A stretch of DNA of 64,000 bases. Origin: Piscinibacter defluvii. GTDB lineage: Bacteria; Pseudomonadota; Gammaproteobacteria; Burkholderiales; Burkholderiaceae_C. The position numbers and the translations under genes are program-made. The notes beneath the pieces were generated by a model that had not been told where the DNA came from, searched no databases, and saw only the letters and a list, made by a program, of their open reading frames with translations. Location: positions 186,001 to 250,000 of the forward strand of contig NZ_ML137197.1 of NCBI RefSeq assembly GCF_004011805.1, written 5' to 3'. Shown here piece by piece: positions 34,798 to 44,062 of this stretch. Position 1 is the stretch's first letter, and every line of letters starts with the position of its first letter.

Positions 34798-36899
34798 CCC
34801 GTGTAGCGCTGCAGCAGCGCCTGCTGTGCACCCGGCCCGTCGCTGCCGGCGCGCTCGTACTGGCCGTCGGGCAGCAGCGTCCAGGCGTCCAGCCGGTCGT
34901 GCAGATACGGCACCAGGCATTCGTCGATCACGCGCTGGCGCAGCGCGGCGTCGCGCACCGGCCAGGCGATCTCGATGCGGCGGAACATGTTGCGGCTCAT
35001 CCAGTCGGCGCTCGACAGGTACAGCACCTCGTCCTCCTCGCGCTCGCCCCAGCGGAAGTAGAGCACGCGGGTGTGCTCCAGGAAACGGCCGACCACGGAG
35101 CGCACGCGGATGCGCTCGGTCGCCCCGGGCAGGCCGGGCGGCAGCTGGCAGGCCCCGCGCACGATCAGGTCGATGCTCGCGCCGGCCTGCGCCGCACGCA
35201 CCAGCTTCTCGATCAGCTGCAGGTCGGTCAACGCGTTCACCTTGGCGACGATGCGTGCCGGCCGCCCGGCGCGCGCCGCCGCGCCGACCCGCTCGATCAG
35301 CTGGCCGATGCGCCGGTGCAGCGTGAACGGCGCCTGCAGGAAGGCGCGCATCGGGCGCGTGCGGGTCTGGCTGGCGAGCTGCTGGAACACCGCCTCGGCA
35401 TCGCCGGTCAGGTCGGGATCGGCGGTGAGGTAGCCGACGTCGGTGTACATCCGCGCGGTCTTGGGGTTGTAGTTGCCGGTCGAAAGATGCGCGTAGCGGC
35501 GCAGCTGCGCGCCCTCGCGGCGCGTCACCAGCAGCAGCTTGGCATGGGTCTTCAGGCCGACGATGCCGTACACCACCTGCGCGCCGACGGCCTCCAGCCG
35601 CTCGGCCCAGTTGATGTTGGCCTCCTCGTCGAAGCGTGCCTTCAGCTCGACGACCGCCATCACCTCCTTGCCGCGCCGCGCCGCCTCGATCAGCGCCTCC
35701 ATCAGCGGGCTCTCGCTGCCGGTGCGGTAGATGGTCTGCCGGATCGCCAGCACGTCGGGGTCGGCCACCGCCTCGCGCAGGAACTGCACCACCGGCTCGA
35801 AGCTCTCGAACGGGTGGTGCAGCAGCACATCGCGCTCGCGCAGCGCCGCGAAGACCGAACCCTCGCGCGGCAACGCCGCGCGCGGCCAGGCCGGCTCGTG
35901 CGCCGGGAAGCGCAACGCCACCGACGCGGCCGACTCGTCCGCCTGGTCGATCAGCTGGTTCAGGCGCACCAGGTTGACCGGCCCGTTGACCTTGTAGAGC
36001 GCCGCCTCGGGCAGGTCGAACTGCTGCAGCAGGAACTCGTACAGCTCGGCCGGGCAGCTCTTCACCACCTCCAGGCGCAGCGCCTGGCCGAAGTGGCGCG
36101 TCGTCAGGCCGGTGCGCAGCGCCTGGCGCAGGTTGGTGACGTCGTCCTCGTCGACCTCGAGGTCGGAGTCGCGCGTGACGCGGAACTGCGAGAAGGCCTC
36201 CACCTCGCGGCCCGGGAACAGCTCGCCCAGGTGGGCGCGGATCACGCTGGTCAGCAGCACGAAGGCCTGCTGCCCAGGCGCCAGTTCGTCGGGCAGGCGG
36301 ATCACGCGCGGCAGCACCCTCGGCACCTTGACGATGGCGATGCCGTTGGCGCGCCCGAACGCATCGCGGCCCGACAGCCGGGCGATGAAGTTGAGCGACT
36401 TGTTGGCCACCATCGGGAACGGGTGCGAGGGGTCGAGCCCGATCGGCACCAGCAGCGGCCGCACCTGGCGCTGGAAGAAGTCGTCCACCCAGCGCCGCTG
36501 CGCCGCGTCGCGGTCGGCGTGGTTGAGGATCACGATGCCCGCGCGCTGCAGCGCCGGCATCACCTCGTCGTTGAAGACCGCGTACTGGTCGTCGATCAGC
36601 CGGTGCGCCTCGACCGCCACCGACTGCAGGTCGCGCGTCGAGACCCCCGCGCCGCCCTCGCGGTGCGCCTCCAGCACGTCGGCGAAGCGCACCTCGAAGA
36701 ACTCGTCCAGGTTGGACGAGACGATGCACACGTAGCGCAGCCGCTCCAGCAGGGGCACGTCGGCGCGCTGCGCCTGCGCCAGCACGCGGCGGTTGAACGC
36801 GAGGATGGCACGCTCGCGGTTCAGCAGCCGCGGCAGCGCGGGCGCGAGGGCGGGCTCGGCGCCCGTCTCGGCCCCGGACGGGGGAGCCAGCTCGTTCAT
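34794..36899 (-). CDS. ppk1: Polyphosphate kinase Ppk1
   Basis: 701 residues, full length. The catalytic histidine motif is YAHLSTGNYNPKTA near residue 455, with the second conserved histidine in HTRVLYFRWGER near 610, and the N-terminal FNRRVLAQA and FFEVRF stretches. It makes polyphosphate from ATP as a membrane-associated tetramer. TACACT ends 6 bases before the ATG (minus strand, 36911-36906), suggesting a leaderless message. sixA overlaps its end, and ppx is convergent next to it. Confidence 0.97.
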   Translation of the reverse strand: MNELAPPSGAETGAEPALAPALPRLLNRERAILAFNRRVLAQAQRADVPLLERLRYVCIVSSNLDEFFEVRFADVLEAHREGGAGVSTRDLQSVAVEAHRLIDDQYAVFNDEVMPALQRAGIVILNHADRDAAQRRWVDDFFQRQVRPLLVPIGLDPSHPFPMVANKSLNFIARLSGRDAFGRANGIAIVKVPRVLPRVIRLPDELAPGQQAFVLLTSVIRAHLGELFPGREVEAFSQFRVTRDSDLEVDEDDVTNLRQALRTGLTTRHFGQALRLEVVKSCPAELYEFLLQQFDLPEAALYKVNGPVNLVRLNQLIDQADESAASVALRFPAHEPAWPRAALPREGSVFAALRERDVLLHHPFESFEPVVQFLREAVADPDVLAIRQTIYRTGSESPLMEALIEAARRGKEVMAVVELKARFDEEANINWAERLEAVGAQVVYGIVGLKTHAKLLLVTRREGAQLRRYAHLSTGNYNPKTARMYTDVGYLTADPDLTGDAEAVFQQLASQTRTRPMRAFLQAPFTLHRRIGQLIERVGAAARAGRPARIVAKVNALTDLQLIEKLVRAAQAGASIDLIVRGACQLPPGLPGATERIRVRSVVGRFLEHTRVLYFRWGEREEDEVLYLSSADWMSRNMFRRIEIAWPVRDAALRQRVIDECLVPYLHDRLDAWTLLPDGQYERAGSDGPGAQQALLQRYTG

Positions 36900-37003
36900 C
36901 GCCTCAGTGTATGAAGCTTTTGCGACAGCGGCATGACAGCCGCCGCCCGCGAACGATGGCGCGCGATCGCGCCGGACCGACCCCGCCCGCCCTGGCGATC
37001 GAC

Positions 37004-38149
37004 TCAGAAGAACAGGATCGCGCCGATCGCCACGCCGTTCATGCGGGCCTTGTCGCCGGCGAAGGTCTTCGACTCCGTGCGGCTCAGTTCACCGACCACC
37101 GTCACGCTGTCGGTCAGCTTGTAGTAGGCGCCGCCGGTCAGGTTGGTGTTGTCGCGCAGGTCGGTGCCGGCACCCTCCTTGATGCGGCTGCGGCCGTGGC
37201 TCAGGCCGAGCTTGAGGCCCGACGTGACCTGGTAGGTGCCCTGCAGCAGCAGGTTGGTCTGCTTCAGCTCGCCGGAGTCGCCGTCGGACAGCACGCCCAG
37301 GCCCTTGCCGCTCTGCAGGTTCACCAGCAGCCCGAAGTCGCCGAAGGCGGCGCTGCCGCCGAGCTCGACGCCGCTCATCGTGAAGCCGTCGCCGGCGTCC
37401 TTGAACTTCTGCTGCTTGCCGGTGCCCCACAGCTTGAAGCCGTTGCCGGCGTACTGGAGCTGCGCCTGCACCTGCGGCGTGTCGTCCGCCTCGGCGACGC
37501 CGGTGGCGGCATCCACCGGGCTCATCAGCGCCAGCGTGCCGGTGAACCCGCCCATCGAGGGCGTCGTGTACGCCATCTGGCCGTAGTGGCCGAGGTAGGT
37601 GTAGCCCGCACCGATGTGGCCCAGCGTCACGCGGTTGCGCTGCGTCGCGTTCACGGTGGCGCCGGCGCCCAGCAGCGTCATGTCGGCGAGGATCGCGTTC
37701 TTGCCGAAGAAGCCGTAGTCGCGCCCGAGCTTGAAGCTGCCGACGTCGGCGCGGCCGAGCGTCATGTAGCCCTGGCGCACGTCGACGTTGTTGTTGTTGC
37801 TGATCGCGTCGGCGCTCGAGACCGCGGCGCCGATCATCAGGTTGGCGCCCACGTCCCAGCCGTTCTGCTGCGACTTGGCGCCGACGGTCAGCGCGTTGGG
37901 CAGCAGGCCGTTGCCGATCACCGTGCTCTTCTCGTTGCCGCCGCAACCCAGTGCCTGCGAGGCCAGCGCGAGGCCCGAACCGGTGAAGGTCTGCGCGCCC
38001 GAGCAGCTCGAGTGCGTGTAGTAGGCATTGATGAAGCCGCCGACCGAGAGGTCCCAGGCGCCGGCCTTGAAGTCGGCAGCGAAGGCGGTCATCGTCGGGG
38101 CGAGCAGGGCCAGGCCCGCCGCGGCACGGCGTGCAGTGATCGTGATCAT
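37004..38149 (-). CDS. General outer-membrane porin, Burkholderiales type
   Basis: 381 residues from the ATG at 38149, with GGAGACACCG as ribosome site. The signal peptide ends near residue 24 (TAFA-ADFKAGAWDL). The mature part is a chain of alternating beta strands with turns rich in Gly and Asp, e.g. QMAYTTPSMGGFTGTLALM, and ends IGAILFF with a terminal phenylalanine, the outer-membrane insertion signal. It should be a passive porin trimer of the gram-negative porin family. It lies alone at the left edge of the low-GC island. Confidence 0.92.
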   Translation of the reverse strand: MITITARRAAAGLALLAPTMTAFAADFKAGAWDLSVGGFINAYYTHSSCSGAQTFTGSGLALASQALGCGGNEKSTVIGNGLLPNALTVGAKSQQNGWDVGANLMIGAAVSSADAISNNNNVDVRQGYMTLGRADVGSFKLGRDYGFFGKNAILADMTLLGAGATVNATQRNRVTLGHIGAGYTYLGHYGQMAYTTPSMGGFTGTLALMSPVDAATGVAEADDTPQVQAQLQYAGNGFKLWGTGKQQKFKDAGDGFTMSGVELGGSAAFGDFGLLVNLQSGKGLGVLSDGDSGELKQTNLLLQGTYQVTSGLKLGLSHGRSRIKEGAGTDLRDNTNLTGGAYYKLTDSVTVVGELSRTESKTFAGDKARMNGVAIGAILFF

Positions 38150-38628
38150 CGGTGTCTCCGAAGTGGATGCGTGGTTCGGCGCGAGCGCGCCGCGGCGCCT
38201 CGGGCGCAATCGACATGCCACGCCACCGATGGCGGGCGCTGGAGCAGCCCGCTGCGCCGCGGCGAATCAGGTGACGCTTCAGCGCGCAACGTTCGTGGCG
38301 CGGCGGCGCAGGGTCGCCCCGGAGATGCGCCACCCGCGCGGTACACGGCCCCGCGCTAACCCTGCGCCGCGGCGCAGCGGGGGCTGCGCCCGGCTGTTAC
38401 ACGCAGCTCTTCATCGCCCACTTCACCTTGCAGGCCATGCGGTGGCAGGTCATCTTGGTTCAAACGCGCGGCAACGTCCCTCGTCAAGACGTGGCCCGAG
38501 CCGGTCGCGACGTACCGCGCTAAGCGGGCGGTGAATCACATCACCTCGAAGTTGTGCCACGCTTCTCTTTCCGGCAGACAGCTCGACTTCGGGCGGTTGA
38601 AGTTGCTCACGCCGGCCTCTGTCCGCGG
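38150..38628. other. 479-base gene-poor stretch at the island's left edge
   Basis: No convincing gene. It holds the upstream region of the porin and the end of the lipoprotein unit. The base composition changes from GC-rich to mixed around 38400. A minus-strand reading frame of 18 codons (about 38398-38453, M-T-C-H-R) is too short to call. No att-like direct repeat with the right edge (about 52650-52750) was found by eye. Confidence 0.5.
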
Positions 38629-39003
38629 TCACGGTGTCAGGGGCTGGACCGCTTCCTCGTCAATCGATCCTTCTGACACGACTTCGATGCCATCGGGGAT
38701 GCGCGCTTCGGCAGCACCCTCGGCATCAGGTGCTGGTGCGGTCGTCTGCAGCTCGTAGCAGAACCGCGGCTTGTCCTTGGGCACAGGGGCCGTGGTTTCC
38801 CCACTAGCCGCATCGCTGTCGACGTTGGGCAACCCATCCTCTGCAAGTGGTGACGCCATCCGTGGTCCGTGTACCTCTGATGTCCGCGCAGTCTGATCGT
38901 CGAACGACGCGATCACCTCCTGATCAACGCGACCGCCGCATGCAGTGAGTGCCACGCAATCCGCGATCAACACCCACGACAGGACCCATCGGCCGACAAC
39001 CAT
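38629..39003 (-). CDS. Small hypothetical lipoprotein
   Basis: 124 residues from the ATG at 39003 (MVVGRWVLSWVLIADCVALTACGG). The lipobox LTAC, with the modified cysteine near residue 22, marks a lipoprotein, probably outer-membrane because the next residues are Gly-Gly. The rest is acidic and proline/alanine-rich, with two cysteines (CGG and FCYELQ) and no recognisable domain. A longer upstream start is possible but would put 25 residues before the signal. It is first on the left in the island and runs in the same direction as the next two genes. Function unknown. Confidence 0.68.
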   Translation of the reverse strand: MVVGRWVLSWVLIADCVALTACGGRVDQEVIASFDDQTARTSEVHGPRMASPLAEDGLPNVDSDAASGETTAPVPKDKPRFCYELQTTAPAPDAEGAAEARIPDGIEVVSEGSIDEEAVQPLTP

Positions 39004-39173
39004 TGCCGTAGACGAGGCGCATTCGCGCCGCGTGGAGGCAGGGCAGCGTGCAAACGCAAATGGTGAAGCTGGTGGCATGGGTCGATGTCTCCGAACAAGG
39101 CATTGCCGCCGCCGCTGCGCGAATGCCGCAATGCGGCGGCTCTACGGAATGACGGCGGCGCTGCAGCGGCGCT

Positions 39174-39620
39174 TCAGTAGTGAACGGCCACGCCGGCGAT
39201 GAAGTTCCCGGGGTTGTTCGGATCCACGTCGATCAGATTCATGATCTGCCGGTCGGGAGCTACTTGAAAGCGCAGCGTCCAGCCGCAGCCAACGCCGCAG
39301 GTCAACCCAGCGGTTCCAGCGCCGTTGGTGTTCATCGACAGGATCTTGAAGGTCTGCCCGCTAACCACGCTGGTGCCGCACTGGCCGTGCGTTGTGAGGG
39401 TTGCCGTGCCGGAGCCAGCGTTGTTCATGCTGATGGCTACGTGCATCGCGGAGTGCCCACAGCCCGTAAGGCCGTTCAGAGTTGCAATCCACGGGCCCTG
39501 CAGATCGGCAAAGGTGATTTGGCCCACGCCGGCCATGCTGCTCGCAGGCAGCGTGGAAGCAAAGCAAACGATTCCGGCGATGGCGACTGCGTGGCGGAAC
39601 GATTGGCGGATCATGTTCAT
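39174..39620 (-). CDS. Secreted hypothetical protein with four cysteines
   Basis: 148 residues. A signal peptide (MNMIRQSFRHAVAIAGIVCFASTLPASSMA) is expected to be cut near residue 30. The mature part opens GVGQITFADLQGPWIATLNG and has four cysteines (TGCGH, GQCGT, TCGVGC), suggesting two disulfides, and mostly beta strands. It looks like a small lipocalin-like periplasmic or secreted domain, but no family is sure. It runs in the same direction as the SUMF1-like gene to its right. Lower GC and codon use differ from the core genes. Confidence 0.68.
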   Translation of the reverse strand: MNMIRQSFRHAVAIAGIVCFASTLPASSMAGVGQITFADLQGPWIATLNGLTGCGHSAMHVAISMNNAGSGTATLTTHGQCGTSVVSGQTFKILSMNTNGAGTAGLTCGVGCGWTLRFQVAPDRQIMNLIDVDPNNPGNFIAGVAVHY

Positions 39621-39773
39621 GAGTACCCCAGAGAGTGGAGATGAAGGGACAGGTGATGAAGGTTTGCGTCTACGCCGCGGGATTGGATCTACGTGTTCAT
39701 TGCTTGCCTCCCTTTGACGCTGTTTGCAGCTTGCTTGTGACGCGACCGGACGAAGCCATGGGCTTCCACCTCG

Positions 39774-40646
39774 CTAGCGCGCGCAGCGGAAGCCGGTCGC
39801 GTTGTCCCGCGACGATGGCGTGTGAGTCGCTTCGAGCGCGAAGGCGCCGGCTCCAGTGCGACCCGTCCAGCTGCCGCCGCGCGCAATGCCTGCAGGCATC
39901 GCGTCCGGCGCTGACTGGATTGGTTCAGCCGACTGCGGTGCATCCAGATGGAAGGCTTCATTGATGCCATTGATTGCATCGGTGCCGTACTCCTTGGTCG
40001 AGAGCAGATACAGTGCCGGCGCAAACAGGTTGCTGACGGTGGACGGATTGATTCCGGGACCCTGGATCCAGTCGGCCACCCACTCCTGTAGGTTGCCCAC
40101 CATGTCGTGCGCGCCCCATCGCGAGAAACAGGTGCTGGCCTGGCCCGCGGGCAGCACTCCGCCGGTGTTGGTGTTGCACTGGACGACGCCGTCACCGGCC
40201 AATCCCGGGTCCGGTGTTCCGGCCGCGGCCATCTGCCACTCGGCGTTCGTCAACAACCGCTTCCCTGAAAGTGCACACGCTTGTTGCGCCTGGAACCAGG
40301 TCAGGAAGGCCGCCGGGTAGGCCCCCTGAACAGACGCTGCATACAGTGGTCGAGTCCAGTTCCCGTTCGTTGGGAACCAACTAGGGTAGCGCGGACTGGA
40401 TTTCGGATACTGGTTGCCCTTGCCCCCGGCCTGATCCCACACCGAAGCCTCGAACTTGTCGACGCATATCGGACCGACGCGAACCATTTCGTCGCTGCTG
40501 CTATTCCCCGCACAGGCTGGCAGCGCCTGAGCCACTGCGTCGCCGCCGGCCATCGCCGTGACGATGGCGCACAGCAGGGTGAGGATGCCTCCAGCACCAG
40601 ATGACGTCGGCCGGGTGTGATTGATCTCGAAGTCATGCGAATTCAT
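39774..40646 (-). CDS. Secreted SUMF1/FGE-fold protein lacking catalytic cysteines
   Basis: 290 residues from the ATG at 40646, behind AGGAG 8 bases upstream. A hydrophobic signal at about 17-40 ends near DAVAQA. The remainder is a formylglycine-generating-enzyme (SUMF1) fold: CVDKFEASV, ACALSGKRLLTNAEWQMAA, MVGNLQEWVADW and RGGSWT...GFRCAR are all family landmarks. In real enzymes two cysteines follow the RGGS motif (human C336 and C341); here those positions are Gly/Ala and Glu, so oxidase activity is unlikely. No sulfatase gene is near. It may be a non-enzymatic carbohydrate- or protein-binding use of the fold. Confidence 0.82.
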   Translation of the reverse strand: MNSHDFEINHTRPTSSGAGGILTLLCAIVTAMAGGDAVAQALPACAGNSSSDEMVRVGPICVDKFEASVWDQAGGKGNQYPKSSPRYPSWFPTNGNWTRPLYAASVQGAYPAAFLTWFQAQQACALSGKRLLTNAEWQMAAAGTPDPGLAGDGVVQCNTNTGGVLPAGQASTCFSRWGAHDMVGNLQEWVADWIQGPGINPSTVSNLFAPALYLLSTKEYGTDAINGINEAFHLDAPQSAEPIQSAPDAMPAGIARGGSWTGRTGAGAFALEATHTPSSRDNATGFRCAR

Positions 40647-40702
40647 GAGAGTTCTCCTGATGTCATTGAGCTGAATATGGACAGGCCTCTGCGTGCCGAT
40701 CG

Positions 40703-40719
40703 ATTCACGTACGGTGAAT
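40703..40719. promoter_or_regulatory. Inverted repeat ATTCAC-N5-GTGAAT
   Basis: Perfect 6-bp arms around GTACG, about 60 bases before the SUMF1-like start. The symmetry resembles an operator for a dimeric helix-turn-helix protein, but no known family consensus is matched. Confidence 0.35.
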
Positions 40720-40982
40720 TCGTTGTATTCGATGGCCAGCGTTCCCCGAACGAAGAGTGCGGACCTCCTCGCTAGGCTCCCAGCGTCCGGTGTCGGCCGA
40801 CTGAGAATTGCTGATGAAGGCGAATGAAGGGGGCGGCAAGCTACGACCGCAGGCAATACTCATGGCGTGGCACCTCAGATTGGCGTCTTGACCGTGACCC
40901 GCGGCCCCAAGGATTGCGCCGCGGCTGGGACCTACTGTCCGCTCGTCAATCCCGACGAGTCCTCAATCACGATCAATCGAAC

Positions 40983-41002
40983 CTGAAGGGTTCTGAAACG
41001 TC
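40983..41002 (-). promoter_or_regulatory. Direct repeat, candidate regulator operator (copy 2)
   Basis: Read on the minus strand: GACG-TTTCAG-AACC-CTTCAG, two (T/C)TTCAG hexamers with a 10-base repeat period. The GACGTTTCAG block is identical to the copy at 44069-44078. OmpR-type winged-helix proteins bind such direct repeats on one DNA face. It is about 340 bases upstream of the SUMF1-like gene. Confidence 0.42.
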
Positions 41003-41012
41003 GGTTTGAAAG

Positions 41013-41040
41013 GGCCGAGATTCGCCCTGCGATCTTGGCC
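41013..41040 (-). terminator. Hairpin after the first twin-helix regulator
   Basis: GGCCGAGAT and ATCTTGGCC pair over 9 bp with one G-T, with a 10-base loop. On the minus strand it lies about 70 bases past the regulator stop and is followed by CTTTCAAA. A plausible intrinsic terminator. Confidence 0.45.
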
Positions 41041-41107
41041 GCCCCGAGTCAATCAGTTCATTGCGAAAGGGCCTGCGACACCGACTGCACGCACAGTGGT
41101 CAGCGTT

Positions 41108-44011
41108 TCATCGCCCCGACCGAGACAACCGGGGACCTAGCGCTGTCGCCATAGGTGGAGGAAAGATAGTCAGTGCGAGGCGCTTGGCTTCGGCATCGTC
41201 AATTGACCCGGCCGTTGCGCGAAGGCACGCTGCAGCTTCCATTCCGAGTGCTTCTGAATTGATCGCCATCGCCCGGGCCACTGCGACTGCCTCGTTTCCC
41301 TCTCGCCGGTACTGGAGTTTCGTCCACCACGCGTCAGAGCTTCCGACGAGGCGGCAAGAGTCCTCGAAGTGCTGCCTTTGAGCCGCCAGAAGCCCCAGGT
41401 GATCCAGCACGGCCCCGATCCGCTGGTATGCCCACCCAAGCTCGATCGCCTCGAAGCTCAGGACCACCGCACGCTCCAGTTCTCCGGCGGCGACAAGTGC
41501 CCCGAGGAGATTGGTGACTCCCGTCGCCAAGCTCGCTGTTCGACCCTGGGCGCGCGCGTCGGCAACGCATTCGGAACCCAAGCGCACGGCCTCACGGGCG
41601 TCGCCACACATCAAGGTGGCGTCGGCAACGTTCAGGCGAGCATTCAGTGCCTGGGTCGGTGACCCGGAGCGCAGCGCATAGTTCAACTCCGCCGAAGACC
41701 AGCGCAGCCGTTCGGGTGCGTCGTCGCGCAATGCGGCCACAAAGGTGCGGTGGATTGCTCCGAACCAGAGCAATCGCGCCGGCCAGGCAGGGTCCTCGAC
41801 GACATTGGCTTCCGTCAATGCCGCAGCGGCCTCGCGGTTGCTACCGGACACTGTGGCATGGAGCGCCTTGGCCAGCAAAGCGCGATACAGCAGCCTTGCA
41901 TCGGAGAGGGTCCGAGCACATTCGACTGCATGCCGCGCAGCATTGAGCTTGGCAACGCCGCCCAGCGGGGCGAACACGGCGAAGAGGGAGGAAACCGCTA
42001 GATCGATGCGAATCGCGGCGCCGGGGGTCACAGAACTCGCCAGCGGATGCGCAAGTTTCAGTCGCGGCTCCAGCGCCTGCACGAGTTCACGCAATTCGTC
42101 GAGTCGGTAGAGGGCGTCGAGCGTTTGCGCCGCGGCGCTCGAATCTCTAACAGCACAAGCCCAGCCGAATGCCGCGTGCAAGTCATCGTATTCCGGCGCA
42201 TAGCGCCCGAGCCAATCGTCGTCGGGCGTTATCCAGTACTGTTCCTCGGCTGCCGAGCCGAGCGCGGCCATGACATGCATATGCTTGCCGCGTGTCGACT
42301 CCACCTCGCCGTGCTTGACGAGTTCCGCACCGGCATATAGCCGCATCGTCTCCAGCAATCGATAGCGCGGTGGGTCGCTGCCGTCGACCTGAATGAGCGA
42401 ACGTTCCACGAGAATGGCCATCGCCTCGGCAACATCCCAAGCGTCGATCGCATGATCAGTTGCCACCTGTTGCGCCGATTCCAGTACGAAACTGCCTGAG
42501 AAGACGGTCAGTCGACGCAAGACGATTTGTTCGGCGGGGCAGAGCAGCGAATGGCTCCAGTCCAGCGCCGCATACAAGGTCTGTTGTCGTGCAGGTGCTT
42601 GTCGCAGCCCCGATCTCAACCACTCTAGTCGCTCGCATACGCCGCGCTGAAGAGCGGCGAAACCAACCCGCGGAAGCCGAGCCGCAGCCATTTCGATTGC
42701 CAGCGGGATGCCGTCGAGCTGACGGCACATATCGATGGCCGCGGGAAGCACCTCGTCTCCAATCGTGAAGCGCACTTCCGTTGCTTGAGCACGCCGTTCG
42801 AGCAATGCCAAAGCGCCACAGCGGCGAGCTTCGTCCGGCGGCGCGCCAGCCGGCGGCAACAGCAGCGGCCCGAGCTGATACACCCGCTCGCCCGTGACAC
42901 GCAGCGGCTCCTGCGATGTGGTCAACAGGTGCAGTCTTTCCGTTGCCTGCAGTATGGAAGAAGCGATCTGCGCCGCGCGCTCGACCAGGTGCTCGCAATT
43001 GTCGAGAATGATCAGGGTGTCGTGCGTTTCCAGTGCCTGAGCTAGGTGTGATGCCTCGTCTCCGCCGCCGAGCTGCAGGCGCGCCGCGGCGGCGACGGCA
43101 GGGACGACTTCTCCAGGAGCCGAGAGAGCCGCCAGGTCAACCCACCAGACCCCATCCAGAAAGCGCTTCAGCAGCGTACGCCCCAGTGCCTGCGCGAGCG
43201 AAGTCTTGCCCATGCCACCGGCGCCGGTGAGGGTGACCAAGCGATTCGAGTCCACCAGCCGGCTGAGGACCTCGAGGTCATCTCCACGGCCCACCAGCGC
43301 CTCGGCGGCCAACGGCAAGTTGGTCAGTCGCCTTTGGACGGGTGCTGCTGGAGTTTCGGAAGGCGGCGCCGCTGCCGTGACCGCTGCATCACTGAGAGTA
43401 AACCGGTACCCACGACCCGGAATGGTCGCTATGGCGCTTTGCCCGAGCTTCCCGCGCAGAGTGGAAATCTGCACCTGGAGGTTGTTCTCCTCTACCACCA
43501 GCCCAGGCCAGACCCTCGCAATCAATTCTCGCTTGCTCACCACCCGGTGGCGCTCCTCGATCAGCGCCCCCAGCAGGTCGATGGCACGTGAGCCCAGTTC
43601 GAGCGCCTTGCCGTGGAGCAGCGCGGCCCGCTGAGCCGGCCTCCATTCGAGACCGCCAAGCCGCAGTGTCGGCTCGCTAGATTCCTGCCCGGCATGCGGC
43701 AAGGTCTCGTCGACCACCTCGACGCTGGCTGCAAAGCGGTAGCCGAGCCCGGGCGCGGTGACAATCGCCGCCTGCCCAAGGATGCGGCGCAACGTCGACA
43801 CCTGGGTGGCGAGATTGTTCTCTTCCACGTCCAAGCTCGGCCAGACGCGTTCGAGCAGTTCCTGCTTGGACAGCAGGCGATCGCGTCCCTCGATCAACGC
43901 CAGCAGCAATTCGAAGGCGCGCGCACCGACGTTGACGGCGGCGGCCTCCCGTCGGAGCAATCGCTCGGTGGGGCAAACCTCGAATTCGCCGAATCGATAG
44001 CGCTGAGTCAC
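41108..44011 (-). CDS. Large regulator with two tandem OmpR-type winged helices and STAND ATPase (regulator A)
   Basis: 967 residues. Two winged-helix (trans_reg_C) domains stand in tandem, about 5-95 and 115-205; each has an (L)LSKQEL/VSKREL helix, a VEENNLxxQxSTLR recognition region and a final GLGYRF or GRGYRF. Then comes a STAND/NB-ARC-type ATPase with Walker A GAGGMGKTSLA near 262 and Walker B LIILDNCEHL near 330, and a long alpha-helical, TPR-like C-terminus. One such winged helix before an ATPase is common; two in a row is unusual. It is divergent from the cassette, and a similar gene (49475) closes it. Ligand and targets unknown. Confidence 0.9.
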   Translation of the reverse strand: MTQRYRFGEFEVCPTERLLRREAAAVNVGARAFELLLALIEGRDRLLSKQELLERVWPSLDVEENNLATQVSTLRRILGQAAIVTAPGLGYRFAASVEVVDETLPHAGQESSEPTLRLGGLEWRPAQRAALLHGKALELGSRAIDLLGALIEERHRVVSKRELIARVWPGLVVEENNLQVQISTLRGKLGQSAIATIPGRGYRFTLSDAAVTAAAPPSETPAAPVQRRLTNLPLAAEALVGRGDDLEVLSRLVDSNRLVTLTGAGGMGKTSLAQALGRTLLKRFLDGVWWVDLAALSAPGEVVPAVAAAARLQLGGGDEASHLAQALETHDTLIILDNCEHLVERAAQIASSILQATERLHLLTTSQEPLRVTGERVYQLGPLLLPPAGAPPDEARRCGALALLERRAQATEVRFTIGDEVLPAAIDMCRQLDGIPLAIEMAAARLPRVGFAALQRGVCERLEWLRSGLRQAPARQQTLYAALDWSHSLLCPAEQIVLRRLTVFSGSFVLESAQQVATDHAIDAWDVAEAMAILVERSLIQVDGSDPPRYRLLETMRLYAGAELVKHGEVESTRGKHMHVMAALGSAAEEQYWITPDDDWLGRYAPEYDDLHAAFGWACAVRDSSAAAQTLDALYRLDELRELVQALEPRLKLAHPLASSVTPGAAIRIDLAVSSLFAVFAPLGGVAKLNAARHAVECARTLSDARLLYRALLAKALHATVSGSNREAAAALTEANVVEDPAWPARLLWFGAIHRTFVAALRDDAPERLRWSSAELNYALRSGSPTQALNARLNVADATLMCGDAREAVRLGSECVADARAQGRTASLATGVTNLLGALVAAGELERAVVLSFEAIELGWAYQRIGAVLDHLGLLAAQRQHFEDSCRLVGSSDAWWTKLQYRREGNEAVAVARAMAINSEALGMEAAACLRATAGSIDDAEAKRLALTIFPPPMATALGPRLSRSGR

Positions 44012-44062
44012 GCAACAGGTTCCGGGACTGGCCTTGGTCGGATTGTGATCGATGCGTGGTGA

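Larger units (their letters stand above)
40647..41107. other. 461-base intergenic stretch
   Basis: No gene of its own. It holds, left to right, the SUMF1-like upstream region, an inverted repeat at 40703-40719, a direct repeat at 40983-41002 and a hairpin at 41013-41040 after the first regulator. A 61-codon plus-strand frame at 40824 lacks a ribosome site and is rejected. Confidence 0.55.

Noticed and set aside
36956-36975. GC-rich palindrome GGCGCG-CGAT-CGCGCC near the porin end
   Set aside because: Short, no U tract, and such palindromes are expected by chance at this GC level.
38398-38453. 18-codon minus-strand mini-frame (M-T-C-H-R...)
   Set aside because: Too short and without a ribosome site or family match.
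39689-40195. 168-codon minus-strand frame within the SUMF1-like gene
   Set aside because: Out of frame with clear SUMF1-fold landmarks; Arg/Ser-rich shadow.
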